Below, one piece after another: positions 11,326-21,804 of a DNA stretch of 64,000 nt; positions within the stretch are counted from its first letter, which is position 1, and every line of letters begins with the position of its first letter. This DNA is from Spinacia oleracea. Lineage: Eukaryota > Streptophyta > Magnoliopsida > Caryophyllales > Amaranthaceae. Both the position numbers and the translations under genes were made by a program. The notes beneath the pieces were generated by a model. That model had not been told where the DNA came from. It did not search any database and worked only from the letters and a program-made list of their open reading frames with translations. Where the stretch lies: the NCBI RefSeq assembly GCF_020520425.1, contig NC_079490.1, positions 44,896,723 through 44,960,722 of the forward strand, given 5' to 3'.

Positions 11326-11398
11326 AATTTCTTACTACTCCTCTCCTTCCAACTTTAGTTTCAAACTACAGAAATCAAAAAAGAACAAACCCAAATAT

Positions 11399-11786
11399 AT
11401 GGCTAATCGTTCCCTCCAAATAACGACGACTCTCTTGTGCTGGACATCAAAGGGAACCCACTTGAAGCAAGCTCAACCTATGTCATATGCACTGAACTGT
11501 TGAAACTCAAAATTGGGGGTGGTCTAGTCCTAGCATTCAAAATAAACCACGCTGAATCCCCTCAGTAGGTAGCCTAATTAACCGAAGGATGGCACATATA
11601 ATCCCTAATAATGTTTCTCCCATCTGGACCATCAAATAAACATATCCACATCTCTTCAGACCTTAACATAATCTTCAACGCTAACTGTGATAAGTAACTA
11701 TACCCTCTACATGTGGAATTTAACATGTCCATAGATAAGGTTGGTCTTTTTATAATCAAGATGACTGATGAGCTTCAGAAAATGTG
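11399..11786 (+). pseudogene. Kunitz-type protease inhibitor relic
   Basis: An ATG at 11399 opens a short frame (MANRSLQITTT). A shifted frame from 11435 then gives LVLDIKGNPLEASSTYVI and later GGGLVLA. This fits the Kunitz (STI/miraculin) signature [LIVM]-x-D-x2-G-x2-[LIVM]-x5-Y-x-[LIVM], followed by the usual GGG(L/V) strand. Further on, SSDLNIIFNA matches the family's STDLNIKFSA. Stops after SPQ, after HI and after NCDK, plus the early frame change, break it. The C-terminal half, including the expected later cysteines, is missing, so it is under two thirds of the normal ~200 residues. Intronless structure agrees with the family. It cannot make a working inhibitor. Confidence 0.6.
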
Positions 11787-12239
11787 ATAATTTCTACTAG
11801 GCATTTCATCGAACAAGTGGTGGGCACTTCAAAATTACAACTTAAAACCTAAATTTTATGGGTTTACAATAACTTAAGGAACTTCATAATAGTATAATTT
11901 GTGAATATTTATGACATTTAGGGTTTCAAATATGAACAAAAGTAAGGAGTTAAAGGTTTAGACAATACCTGTGAGAGACTATTGAGAGATTGGAGATGAA
12001 AGCTTCAAAAATACAACCCCTCTTTCTCTTAATTTGTTGATTTTTTTTGAAAAAATTTAGAGCTTGGGAAGAATAATTGGACCGGTAAAGTGGGGAGGCA
12101 GTCAGGCAGAGAATTGAAGTAGGTTTTTTTTTTTGTTGTTTGAAATATTTGGGGATATGACGAAAAATAAGCAATTTGGTGTTTTAGAAATTTCTCGAAA
12201 CTTAGGAGGGAAAATTCGCGCCTTTAGGAAAATTGCATC

Positions 12240-12665
12240 ACCCACGTCAACGAGCTAAAAATTAATTAGAAATTAACTTCAATCGAATGCAACGGTTGTA
12301 AAGAAACCGTTACCATATCCCGTATAACGGTTGCATTAGATATCCTAATGCAACGGTTCCAAATAATCGTTGCACACAACCGTTGCATTACAAAACGCGT
12401 CATTTTTCGACGCTTTTTTGGCTAATTTTCGACGCCATACAACGTCGAGAAAAATTTTCTCGACGCACCAAGTCAGCGTCGAGAATCTCGACGGGTTTTG
12501 TCGTCTACAGAATATCTTTGGCGCTATTCTGCGTCGAGAATCTCGGCGGTGTTTGGTGTAGCTAAATATTTCTCGACGGTCATCTGTGTAGTAATATTTT
12601 TAGCGGGTTTACGAACAATTTTTTGCGCGAATCATGTTTCGACACTACAAAGCGTCGAGAATTTA
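12240..12665. repeat. CACTA-type subterminal repeats, left side
   Basis: Two repeat kinds occur side by side. From about 12280 to 12395 the words 'TGCAACGGTT' and 'AACCGTTGCATTA' recur in both directions. From about 12395 to 12660 'GCGTCGAGAA', 'TCTCGACG' and 'TTTTCGACGC' recur. Both sets reappear in mirror order at 29080-29354, as expected for the two ends of nested CACTA elements. The exact left tip is unclear: 'CATTACAAAACGCGTC' at 12386 or 'CACTACAAAGCG' at 12643 are candidates, but neither gives a matching 3-bp target duplication with the right tip. Confidence 0.7.
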
Positions 12666-13610
12666 ATTTAATATTTTTTTTTAGTCGTTCATGTTATCCC
12701 AAAGCAAAATCAACCTGAAACTAATTAATTAAAACCAAACCAAACAGATGCAATTAACTATATATATATAGCACGAACACATTTAAAATTATAAATGACA
12801 AGATTATATATTAATCTATATAATGTAATAATACGTATTAGCTCGCTCCAAATCATATCATATCATCAAATTAAGTTTAATTACACATGTCCAAACTATT
12901 AAATTAGCTAGCTACATATCTCCAAAACACAAATTTAATACCAAAAGGTTTGAACAAAGCATCTAAACAACAAAACAGCAGATAAAGTTAGAGGAGTACA
13001 GATCACTCCCTAACAACCAAACACAACAAACGCAATAAAAGGGTACGCAACATATGAGCTTCATAGTTTAAGGAGCTATGCATCATCCCTTAGATTCTTT
13101 TCTTCCACCATCATCATCTTCAAATGCATCCTTGACCTTAAAAAAAATATTAAAAACGGTAAGTATATATTAATAGTTTCCCCAAAAGTGTAAAAATAAA
13201 CTACGATAAGTCTACGGTAAAAATAAAACACACTTGTGACTGGAACTTTCGAATTAAAATGAACATGACTTATTTCGTATAGTTGTGCTAGAGTATTCTC
13301 TGTTTAGTCTTTTCAGCTAGGTTCTACATTCTAAATCTCAACTTAGGTAAGAACCAATTCTTGTGAACCAATTCACACACCCATCAAAAACCCTCTTTTT
13401 TTTTCTAGAAACAAAAAAGAAAATCCCAATTTAGCAATGCTCAGCCAAATTGGATTGTGGTATGAGGATAACTGATAGGATGAAGAGGGCTTCAGTTATT
13501 CAGTAGCTCAGCTTCACCTGTTAAACCCTCAACGTGTCTATCAAAATTCCGAAGCTTGAGAATACAAATCCAGACCTCTGCAGCAAATTTATATTTGAAG
13601 AACAAATCCT
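12666..13610. other. Non-coding left arm of the CACTA element
   Basis: A/T-rich sequence with a TA run near 12760 and no recognised gene. It lies past the 3' end of the TNP1-like gene and may hold its terminator and untranslated region. I see no exon here. Confidence 0.4.
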
Positions 13611-13935
13611 AAACAACATTGCAAATTACACCTGCTAACCATGTGACAAACAAGATTTTAGGAGAAGCTTTAAGGTTGCAAACAACATTGCAAATTACAC
13701 CTGCTAACCATGTGACAAACAAGATTTCTAGATGTTTTGTTATGTTCAATTATGTTCTGTTCATGCAGAAGTTCATTTCTGTTCTAGGATCTGTGTTGTA
13801 AAGTTCAGTTCTGTATTTTTCCTAAGTTCAACCAGTCCATTTAATTTGTTATGTGTTGCAAAGTTCAGTTCTGTATTTGTTCTGTTCCTGCAGATGTTCT
13901 TTTTTCTGTTCTGTGTTTGTTCAATTCTTAACTAA
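13611..13935. repeat. 48-bp direct repeat and GTTCAGTTCTGT repeats
   Basis: A block containing 'GCAAATTACACCTGCTAACC' and 'ATGTGACAAACAAGATTT' occurs at 13611 and again at 13680. After it, 'AAGTTCAGTTCTGTATTT' occurs twice (near 13801 and 13861) with related 'GTTCTGTTC' words. Similar GTTCTG words build the long palindromes at 26.5-26.8 kb in the same element. Confidence 0.75.
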
Positions 13936-16900
13936 ATACTGTCAGTCCATCTATCACACATTTAACATAACCAGTCATATAAAACAGTAGAAAATGCTAA
14001 GTGAAAGGGTTTCAATAATACCGGAGGGTTAGCCATACGCAAGGCGGTTTGTGCAGCGTCTATAAGTTGTGTTGAAGCGTCTCCACTGCGAATGGATTCT
14101 AAAACTTGAGAAAACAGCGATGTCATTGTCCTAATCAGCTTTGCATTCTCATCGCACTTGTCTTTTATCTCTTCATTTTTCTTATGAAGTTCCTTATTCT
14201 CTTGCTTCAAGCTTGATACCTCGACATTGATGCTATCCACTTCTATTACCTTCCTTTTTCCTTTACCAAACCCTGCTTTTCTGAGTGCACCACGCACCCC
14301 ATAAATTTCACCTTTACGAACACCAAATCCATAACCTTGTGGTTTTTCAGGAATTTCTCCATTATATAGCGTAGCCTCGAAAGCCTCATTCTCGATCTCC
14401 TTAATTGACTTAGAGCTAGGAGGATAAAGAAGCTTTAAAGTTTCAGCCTTTGCCTTAATATCATCCTGCATAACATATACGAAAAATAAATGGGAGAATA
14501 AAATTATACAAAAGAAAGTACAAGCTAAGGGATAACCATCAGAACTTTACCAAAAAGTCTTCGGTGAATGTGCCATCGACAAAGGTTCCATCCTTCTTCT
14601 TATAACAAGCTAGCCAAAGTTCTATTAGGCTCATATCTTCTCCATGTTCATCTTCCTACAAGTAGCAATATATACATAGAAACAAGTTACATGCAATATT
14701 ATAAAAAGACATATCACGGATATAAGTTTTTTTCTAGTTGGATTAATGGTATTATACATAATCAGCACGTGTATTCGCAAAGCTTGTACCACCATTAGTG
14801 TGCAATTGACTCAGAGATGCTCGTGCCTCTTTTCCATACTCAAACAATTGCTGCAAAGTATTTAAACATCATTATTTTGTGAAAAATCAAAATCAAAATC
14901 AGGATTTAACGAAGCTACTAGCGGATAATGCATATTGAGGAAGTGAATGTACCAGGAAAGAAATTTGAAAAAGCAACAACAGTTATGTTATCTACTGGTT
15001 TATGAGGACACCAAAATCTATTGAGAGCTATCTTGACCACACATTCAGTTCCTCTTGTTCTTTTTTATTTTGGAAGGAAGTTCCTCTTGTTCTAATTGCT
15101 TATTACTTATTTTCTTCTTAAAATCAGATCATATATAAAAAAATTCAGATCAAACTAGAAAAACCAGATTAGATTAAATCAGAAATGGCAAAAAATACTC
15201 ACTAAAAATATGCAGATCAGGTCAGACTAGAAAAATTATGAACAAAATAGAAAAAATAGTCAATCAGACCAAATCGTAAACTAAAAACAAGACCACACCA
15301 GATAAAAGAACAAAGGTTAATACATATTTAAGACTTATGAGTACTATTCTAAACCTGCGACTAGTTGAGCTCGATATTAACATGGATTCACCCAGTCAAA
15401 ATGATTCATTTGTCGAATACGACCTTGATAGATTGAGAATGACAGTCGTTACTCCGCTACTCGTTAGTGTTACTGATGGTAAAGAAGATTGTAATTATAC
15501 TAGAAAACTTTTGTATCTACATTGGATGTATCATGTATGTAGGTCATTTCTTGTTTTTGGGATTTTCTCCTTAAGAGTCAAAACAGTCTAGTTCAAATCC
15601 AATACTTTCAGTTCAATTTAATATTATAAATAGGTTTAACTTAGGTTCAATAAGTTCAATTTCTCTAAAAAAAAGATTCGATAAATTCAAGAAGTCTAGT
15701 TCAGTTCGAAGACTTAATCAGAGTATCTTCTAAGTTCATATTCGAAAAAAACAAAAATCTAAGAGAACAGAAATCGACATAGTAGACAACAAATTAACTT
15801 CCAACAATTTGAGAACCAAAACAGAAATTAATTTTTGAGAAACTTAAATAAGAACACTGGTTATTCAAATTCAAACTACAGTACGACACAATAATTGGCC
15901 AAAATCAGTTGACTCTAATAGAACAAGTGCTTGAGCCTTTGATGAGGTGGTGCAATGTGTGGTCAAGTAATATCTTAGACCAAGAGGTTTTCCTAGTGGA
16001 ATCAGGTGGTGGTGTCTATTGAGAGCTGCCAGAGGTTTTGTTTATTTTATTTTAACACACCAACTGGACAATCCAATTCGGAACTGGAGACATATGGTTT
16101 CGTTCTTGTAGTTGAATCATCAGGGAACATTTTTCAGTTCCATACGGCTTAGGTTCTAAAAGTGATTTAGCTTGTTTTCTGTCTGTTTTTTTTTCCTTTT
16201 TTCGGTATTTGAATATTAGTTCATTGTACACTATGGTTTAGAGTCCTTAAGGTGTATTTGAGGGCGAATTATATTTTAGAGTTCTCAATGGTTCTTGAAT
16301 TAGGTTAGGATTAGGGGATTAACCAAGGCATCCAGTTAGCCACTGGGTGATGCAAATAGTAGTTATATTCATAAATTATAAACTCCGGTGAAGAAGAACA
16401 CTTATAGCTGCAGCATCAACAGCTCTATAGTTATGGAATAACAAGTTTAACTCCAAAAGCATCTGGTCCGTAAACTTATAAGCCTAAGGCATTTCTCTAT
16501 GATAAATAGTTTAAACACCACATGTTTTTGGAGCCTAATACGAAGCTACTGTAAGGTCTGTAACCAGTAATGCTATGAAGTTCATATGCTGTCACAAAAC
16601 ACATAAACTAAACCCAAAAGACAATTCGAACTGAAAGGAAATAACAGCAAATTAAAGAAAGCCTGGTAACCTATCTGAATAATCAATGAAACTCCTCCAA
16701 ACACAAATAATCAAATCTTAAAAAGCAGATTCTGTTGACAAGGATACTTAACCTAACATAAAGCCACAATATTGAAGCAGAGCAAAGTCGCACCAGGACC
16801 TTTTTCCTCACAAGTGTTACATAGACTTGACGTTGGGAACAGATAATATCAATTCATATCTTTATTTTTGGGTCGATTAGACAAATACAGTATCCCTAGA

Positions 16901-16955
16901 ATTTTCGTCTTTGAAGTTTTGCTGTTTCATGATTTTAAATCTCTGTTTTGCAGGA

Positions 16956-17010
16956 ATTCTCACTGGTTGGTGGTGCTACCTTGATCCTAAAGGACGTGCT
17001 ATAGGTTTCC
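16956..17010 (+). pseudogene. Possible extra invertase-derived exon piece
   Basis: After 'CTGTTTTGCAG' one frame reads GILTGWWCYLDPKGRAIG and another has VGGATLIL. Mixed frames resemble the WSGSATILPxGxA stretch of plant invertases, which normally comes just before the YTG...QNLAFP stretch found at 20785. It lies in an intron of the TNP1-like gene on the opposite strand. The match is weak and needs a frameshift. Confidence 0.25.
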
Positions 17011-18604
17011 AACTGTTTTTTAATCATGTTTTATCTTTTCTCTTAAAACGAGATTTCTGTGAGATTGTAGTTTCAGGTCATATTTTTCATTCCAACTCAG
17101 AGTACTCCGGTCTGACAAGTTATTCAGAAACAGACTTTCCAGGACCAGCTTGTTCGAACCTTAGACTCCCCAAGTCCCTGCCAGTGGGCCTTATATTTGT
17201 GCTTGAAACCCCATAATACTAAACACCATGATGCGAGGGCACTAAGTGATGTAATGGAAGTAGTAAACAATACGTAGAAGTGTAGAACAGTATATTAAAA
17301 ACTTACTTTCCCTTTGGATGAATCCCAATAGTTGACCAAGTTCACCCAGTCTTGCTTGGAAACTCCAGGTGGCACTTCCTTTTTAATGGCTTCTATTGTT
17401 TTCTCATTCGGTTTGAAGTACTTTTTCTTAATTTCATATTTATATTGCCTCCACACTCTATCAACACGTTGGAGAGCTAGGTCCTCATACTTTGTATCAT
17501 CAGGAATCACAAAGTTGTCCTTAAAAAAATACGAAGCCATGAATGACTATATGAGTTAACACAAATTCAATCTTAAAAAATCAGCAAAATCGAGAGAAGA
17601 AACATACTCTAATCAATTTGATGATTTCAACTTTATAATAGTTGTCCAGTTGACCCCAAGTCTTTTCTGAAACTAGGCAGTATTGTTCTTGCTTTGCTAT
17701 GCTTCCAAGGAATCTGACTAAAATATGCCCACCTTTCCTAATCGGTTGGTATAGTTCATTGAAGTGCACAACATATTTGATGCTTCCATTGTTGTTCCAG
17801 ACGTCCATTGGTTGAATAGACCCCCTAACTAGTTGCTTATTACCCTTAGCATCTAGAAAAGGCAACATCAAAGAGTAAAATCATTCGAATTAGAAAAGAG
17901 AAGGAGGTGCATCACTGCTAATTTAGCATTCATGTTGACAGCTCTTATTTTAGTAGATAATCGTGTCTGTATTTTTAGAGAGCCTGTTATATTTCTATAT
18001 TTTCACAAGAAATAGGTTTTCTACAGAAAAGTTGTTGATTGCCTAATGATTCATAACTCACAGCTCTTATTTTAGAAGATTTAAGGAGTTACAACTTACA
18101 ACTCTTCTGTAGGAGTGCATAAAGTTAATTATAGAATCTCTACAATAAAAGACCTTAGTCAATGATTACATGTAGCTGAAAGGAGAGAAGTATCTAAGTC
18201 ATTTACAAGAAGACAAGATCGATTTCGAAATTCACAGATTAGATTTACTCTTTGATTTACTACAAATTTAATTTACAAAAATTCACTATGGCCTTTGCAA
18301 ATAGCACTGCATCGTACACTATTATCACCTTTAGTCTACTTGGCCTGGTTAACTGTCAATTAAGTGGGTTGATCTAGTGAAAGGTTTTTGATAAACTCTA
18401 GCACTAGGATAATTTTGTATGATCCTTCGACATGCTTGGTCCAACTGTCAAAATTCAGTTTTACTTGTCGGATGTATAAACGTGTTTGCAGTGAGGCTTA
18501 TGAATCATCTGGTCATAGGCGAAACCTGATTTCAGTAAAGTTTAACCAGAATCTCGGTGATTTTAATTTCTGTCTAATTTCTGGCTGTGAAATTGAGATT
18601 TGAC

Positions 18605-18930
18605 AGAGTATACAGCAAGTTTAGGTCAGATATAAAGCAAGTTCAGGTCAGATATAAAGCAAGTTCAGGTCAGAGATATAGCATGTTTGGGTCAGATATA
18701 CAACAAGTTCAGGTCAGATATACAACAAGTTCAGGTCAGATATACAGCAAGTTCAACTCAGTATGAACAAGTCAGATTTGACAGAGTATAGCAAGTTTAG
18801 GTCAGATATACAACAAGTTCAACTCAGTATGAACAACTCAATATGAAGGCTACATCAACAAGCAACTAATTCAACTAATCTGAAATTGCTCAAAACAAGT
18901 TCAGGTCAGATATACAGCAGCAAGCAACTA
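18605..18930. repeat. Minisatellite, ~23-bp unit
   Basis: The unit 'AGTTCAGGTCAGATATACA', with a short C/A/G linker (ACAGCA, AAAGCA), recurs about ten times with substitutions. It is interrupted by 'ACTCAGTATGAACAA' variants and has an outlying copy near 18896. It sits in an intron of the TNP1-like gene. Confidence 0.88.
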
Positions 18931-19919
18931 ATTCAACTAATCTATAAAATATGACAAAATCTGATTCATTAAAATAAGAGGAAGTGAATGTACCTATGGT
19001 CAAAACCTGCTCCTTGTTATCATACTCAACTGTACTTAGCCATTCAGGGAGCGACTCATGACATCGAGACCTAGATCCTTTAAAGATCTCTTTTTCTTTT
19101 CCATCACATGATTCTTTGGATTTTGTTGTTGCTTTTCCATCACTTATATGGTCTGCATATTCATCCTCGGGTGTTGTTGGTGAACTCCCAGTACGAGTAT
19201 CAAGTGTTTCTTCTAATATACTAGCATCAAAAGCAACAGATTTATGTGGACTGTTTAGCAAGTTCATATGGTAGCTGAGAAGTTAGAGAAACAGTGGAAG
19301 GGTGCTTGGGTGGTTCTGACAGCCTAGACTGTGGGACTTTTATGGTATTTTCAGTTGGGATATTAGGTGACTTAAAAGTCTTGTCTAGAGTAGGGTTGTA
19401 CCTTGATGGCCCTTTTGATGCAACCTTAGGTTCACTAGTTGTTGGTACAATGAGTGGCTTTTTCCAAATAGGGTTGCTAGTGGTAGTGGAAGACGAAGTC
19501 CCACGTTGAGTGCTAGTGGTAATTTGAGGATTGAATGGCCCCCATTAGTCGTTAGTTCCCCTTGTATTTTGGAGTGAGGGCGAGGGCACTGGAATTGTGG
19601 GGTGATTTTTTGGTGGATGGACTGACTGTGATGATATCGGCCTTATGTTTTGGAGTGAGGGCAAGGGAACTGGGATAGTGGGCTGACTTTTTGGTGGATG
19701 GACTGACTGTGATGATGCAGGCCTTGTGTTTTTGAGTGAGGGCGAGGGAACTGGGATAGTGGGCTGATTTTTGTGTGGATGTGCTGACTGTGATGCTAAC
19801 TGTGATGTTGCTGCCCTTTGAGCCTTTTTTGGAGGAACTTCAGATGCATTACGAGACTCATTTAGAGCTGCAATCCTAGTTCGTTTGCTACGATAACTCA
19901 TCTCGTCCCTGAAAGACAT

Positions 19920-20325
19920 GAATCATAAAAGTTTATTGTTATATCAAAGAAAGGCCTTCACATTTAACAGAAAATAATTCAGACTACTCACAGTAAGAAC
20001 ATAACATATTTGGATAACATAAACAGTTCCTAGGCTTTACATGGATTTAACTTCAGTGTAAACCAACAATTTAAACTTCTCACTGACAAATACACTCTGT
20101 TTGTAGTACCAACAGCCATTACCATACCAAGAAACTATTTAGAAGAGAACATGAGAAGGAAAAACTCCCAAGTCAAAGATCCATGGTAGAGAAAACTGAC
20201 TTTGGAGCATTTGATATACTCATTCCCAACTCCAAAGTAAATTTCACTCAGTGGAATAGTACTGTTGATATACAAACAATGCTCCAAATTAACGCATTCA
20301 AAGTATAAACAACGGAAAATCATGC
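19920..20325. other. Spacer between TNP1-like gene and captured invertase
   Basis: No recognised coding sequence on either strand. It probably contains the upstream part of the TNP1-like transcription unit. Confidence 0.4.
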
Positions 20326-20745
20326 AAAGAAAGAAAAAAGGGATGGTCAGGGCTTCAGGTATACTACTACTGGTTCTCGGTTTAACTCGAAGTTTTCGCT
20401 TTGTATTCTTAATTTGTAGTCTTTACCTCGAGAAATATGGCTTAGTACTAGTGGGAACCAATTAATGCAGTGGCCTATCCAAGAGATTGAAAGTCTTTGC
20501 AAAGGTAAAGTAGCAATGCATGGATCGTTTTTGAGGTTGGTGGCATCACAGCAGCTCAGGTTAGTCATATTGCAAATCACAATCTTTTTAGAAATCTTTC
20601 TAACAACTATGTAGTTTTACTTTTTCAGTGGAAGGCTGATGTGGAGGTGTCATTCGAATTGACAAACTTAGAAGATGCAGAGGAGATGTAACCTAGTTGG
20701 ACTGATCCTCAGCTGATATGTACTCAGCATCAAAAGATTGCAGCA
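20326..20745 (+). pseudogene. Captured invertase, C-terminal block (exon-intron-exon-intron-exon)
   Basis: The first exon end reads KKGWSGLQ, then a 61-bp intron 20359-20419 (GTATAC...TTTGTAG). The next exon is 20420-20559: SLPREIWLSTSGNQLMQWPI, then QEIESL, GKV, and after a frame change EVGGITAAQ. An intron with acceptor CTTTTTCAG follows, then from 20629 WKADVEVSFELTNLEDAEEM, a stop, and SWTDPQLIC. This is the C-terminal half of a plant acid invertase (GH32, beta-fructofuranosidase), which splits sucrose in the wall or vacuole. Introns are kept, so DNA was captured, not mRNA. It lies on the strand opposite the transposon genes. A frameshift and a stop make it non-functional. Confidence 0.82.
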
Positions 20746-20784
20746 TAATTGAAGGCCAAGTTATAGTTCAGTTTAATTTTTTAC

Positions 20785-21480
20785 ATACTGGGGCAGATGA
20801 TCAAAATTTCCAGTCACAGAATCTAGCATTCCCCTAGGACTCCTCTGATCCTTACCTGAAATTGGTCCTGTAATTGCTGAATTGTTTAATCTTGATCCTA
20901 GCAACAAGTTTACAGTCACAGATGATCAAGTTTACAGTCACAGATGGTGATATTGATCCTAGCAACGTAAGAGATCCAACAACTGCTTGGCAAGCGCCTG
21001 ATGGCACGTGGAAAGTTCTTATTGGTGGAAAGATAGATTGGCAGAGGAATGACGTTTCTGTACCACAGTAAAGATTTTGTTAAGTGGACTAGGAGTAAGA
21101 ACACTCTTCACTCTTCAGCAAGAACTGGAATGTGGGAGTGTCCTGATTTCTATCCTGTGAGTATTGATAGTGAAGATGGAGTTGAGAACTATCTTAAGAG
21201 GGAAGATACTAAATTCGTTCTCAAGGCGAGCTTTCTTGATCATGATCACTATGTACTAGGCTTTTATAAGGCTTAAACGAATGAATTCGAAGTAGACATA
21301 ACTGACTTTATGGAAGATAATACTGATTGGAGATATGATTATGGAAGTAAGTTTTATGCTTCAAAGACATTTTTTGATGGTGAGAAAAAAGGACGAATAT
21401 TATGGGCGTGGGTATTGGAGGCTAATGGTAGAGAAAATGACAAGAAAAATGGTAGAGCATGAACATTAACTTCAGCAATT
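20785..21480 (+). pseudogene. Captured cell-wall invertase, middle block
   Basis: Reads TGADDQNFQSQNLAFP, a stop, SDPYLK, then DIDPSNVRDPTTAWQAPDG, then after a frame change LYHSKDFVKWTRSKNTLHSS, TGMWECPDFYPV, VLKASFLDHDHYVLGFY, a stop, YDYGSKFYASKTFFD, RILWAWVLEANG. RDP and WECPD are the second and third GH32 active-site motifs. Proline in WECPD is the cell-wall type (vacuolar forms have valine). The first motif, NDPNG with the nucleophile, is absent. This block belongs before the one at 20326-20745 in any real invertase, yet it lies after it here. A small local duplication ('TTTACAGTCACAGATG' twice near 20910-20945) is present. Several stops and frame changes make it dead. Confidence 0.86.
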
Positions 21481-21804
21481 CATTTAAAATAAGCACACAA
21501 CCAACAATTGTTGTAAGTCTTGGAGGGGGCTGTAAGAAACTATACAACATATCATCTACAGCTTATTCTTTGCACTCATTTGCAGCCTTTAACTACTTAG
21601 AACCAACAAACACATAAAATCCACCCTTTAACTATTGAAAATAGAAACTACCAAAGTAATATCTAGAAAGAAAGAACTTACCAAAGAAAGACATACACTG
21701 AAGATATTTCTAGAAAGATATTTCTACCAGTGACATATATACAATAAAGATGTTTCTAGAAAGAAAGGAATTCTCAAAATAACATATAAAAAAAAGAAAT
21801 CCAT

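Larger units (their letters stand above)
13962..19919 (-). pseudogene. TNP1/TNPA-like CACTA accessory gene, decayed
   Basis: Exons on the reverse strand read in order. A proline/serine-rich N-terminus (ATG 19919) has three repeats of PTIPVPSPSL. Next comes an acidic exon ending EQVLTI near 19005. An exon at about 17852-17609 follows (QLVRGSIQPMDVW, GHILVRFLG). Another at about 17525-17307 has DRVWRQYKYEIKKKYF and WVNLVNYWDSSKGK. A short exon near 14855-14765 has HTNGGTSFANTR. One near 14655-14570 is followed by a C-terminal exon at 14467-14021 with a coiled-coil stretch (SLKQENKELHKKNEEIK). This is the order of the Ptta/En/Spm plant transposase family (PF03004), whose members bind transposon ends. 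A TAA at 19545-19547 and a frame change near 19270 break it. The boundaries of the short exons are approximate. Confidence 0.65.

Noticed and set aside
12643-12654. CACTACAAAGCG as the left CACTA tip
   Set aside because: Looks right by itself, but the flanking CGA does not match AAT after the right tip at 29239, and most subterminal repeats lie outside it. Mentioned as an alternative only.
15337-15591. 84-codon forward frame
   Set aside because: Lies within an intron of the TNP1-like gene on the opposite strand; no motif recognised.
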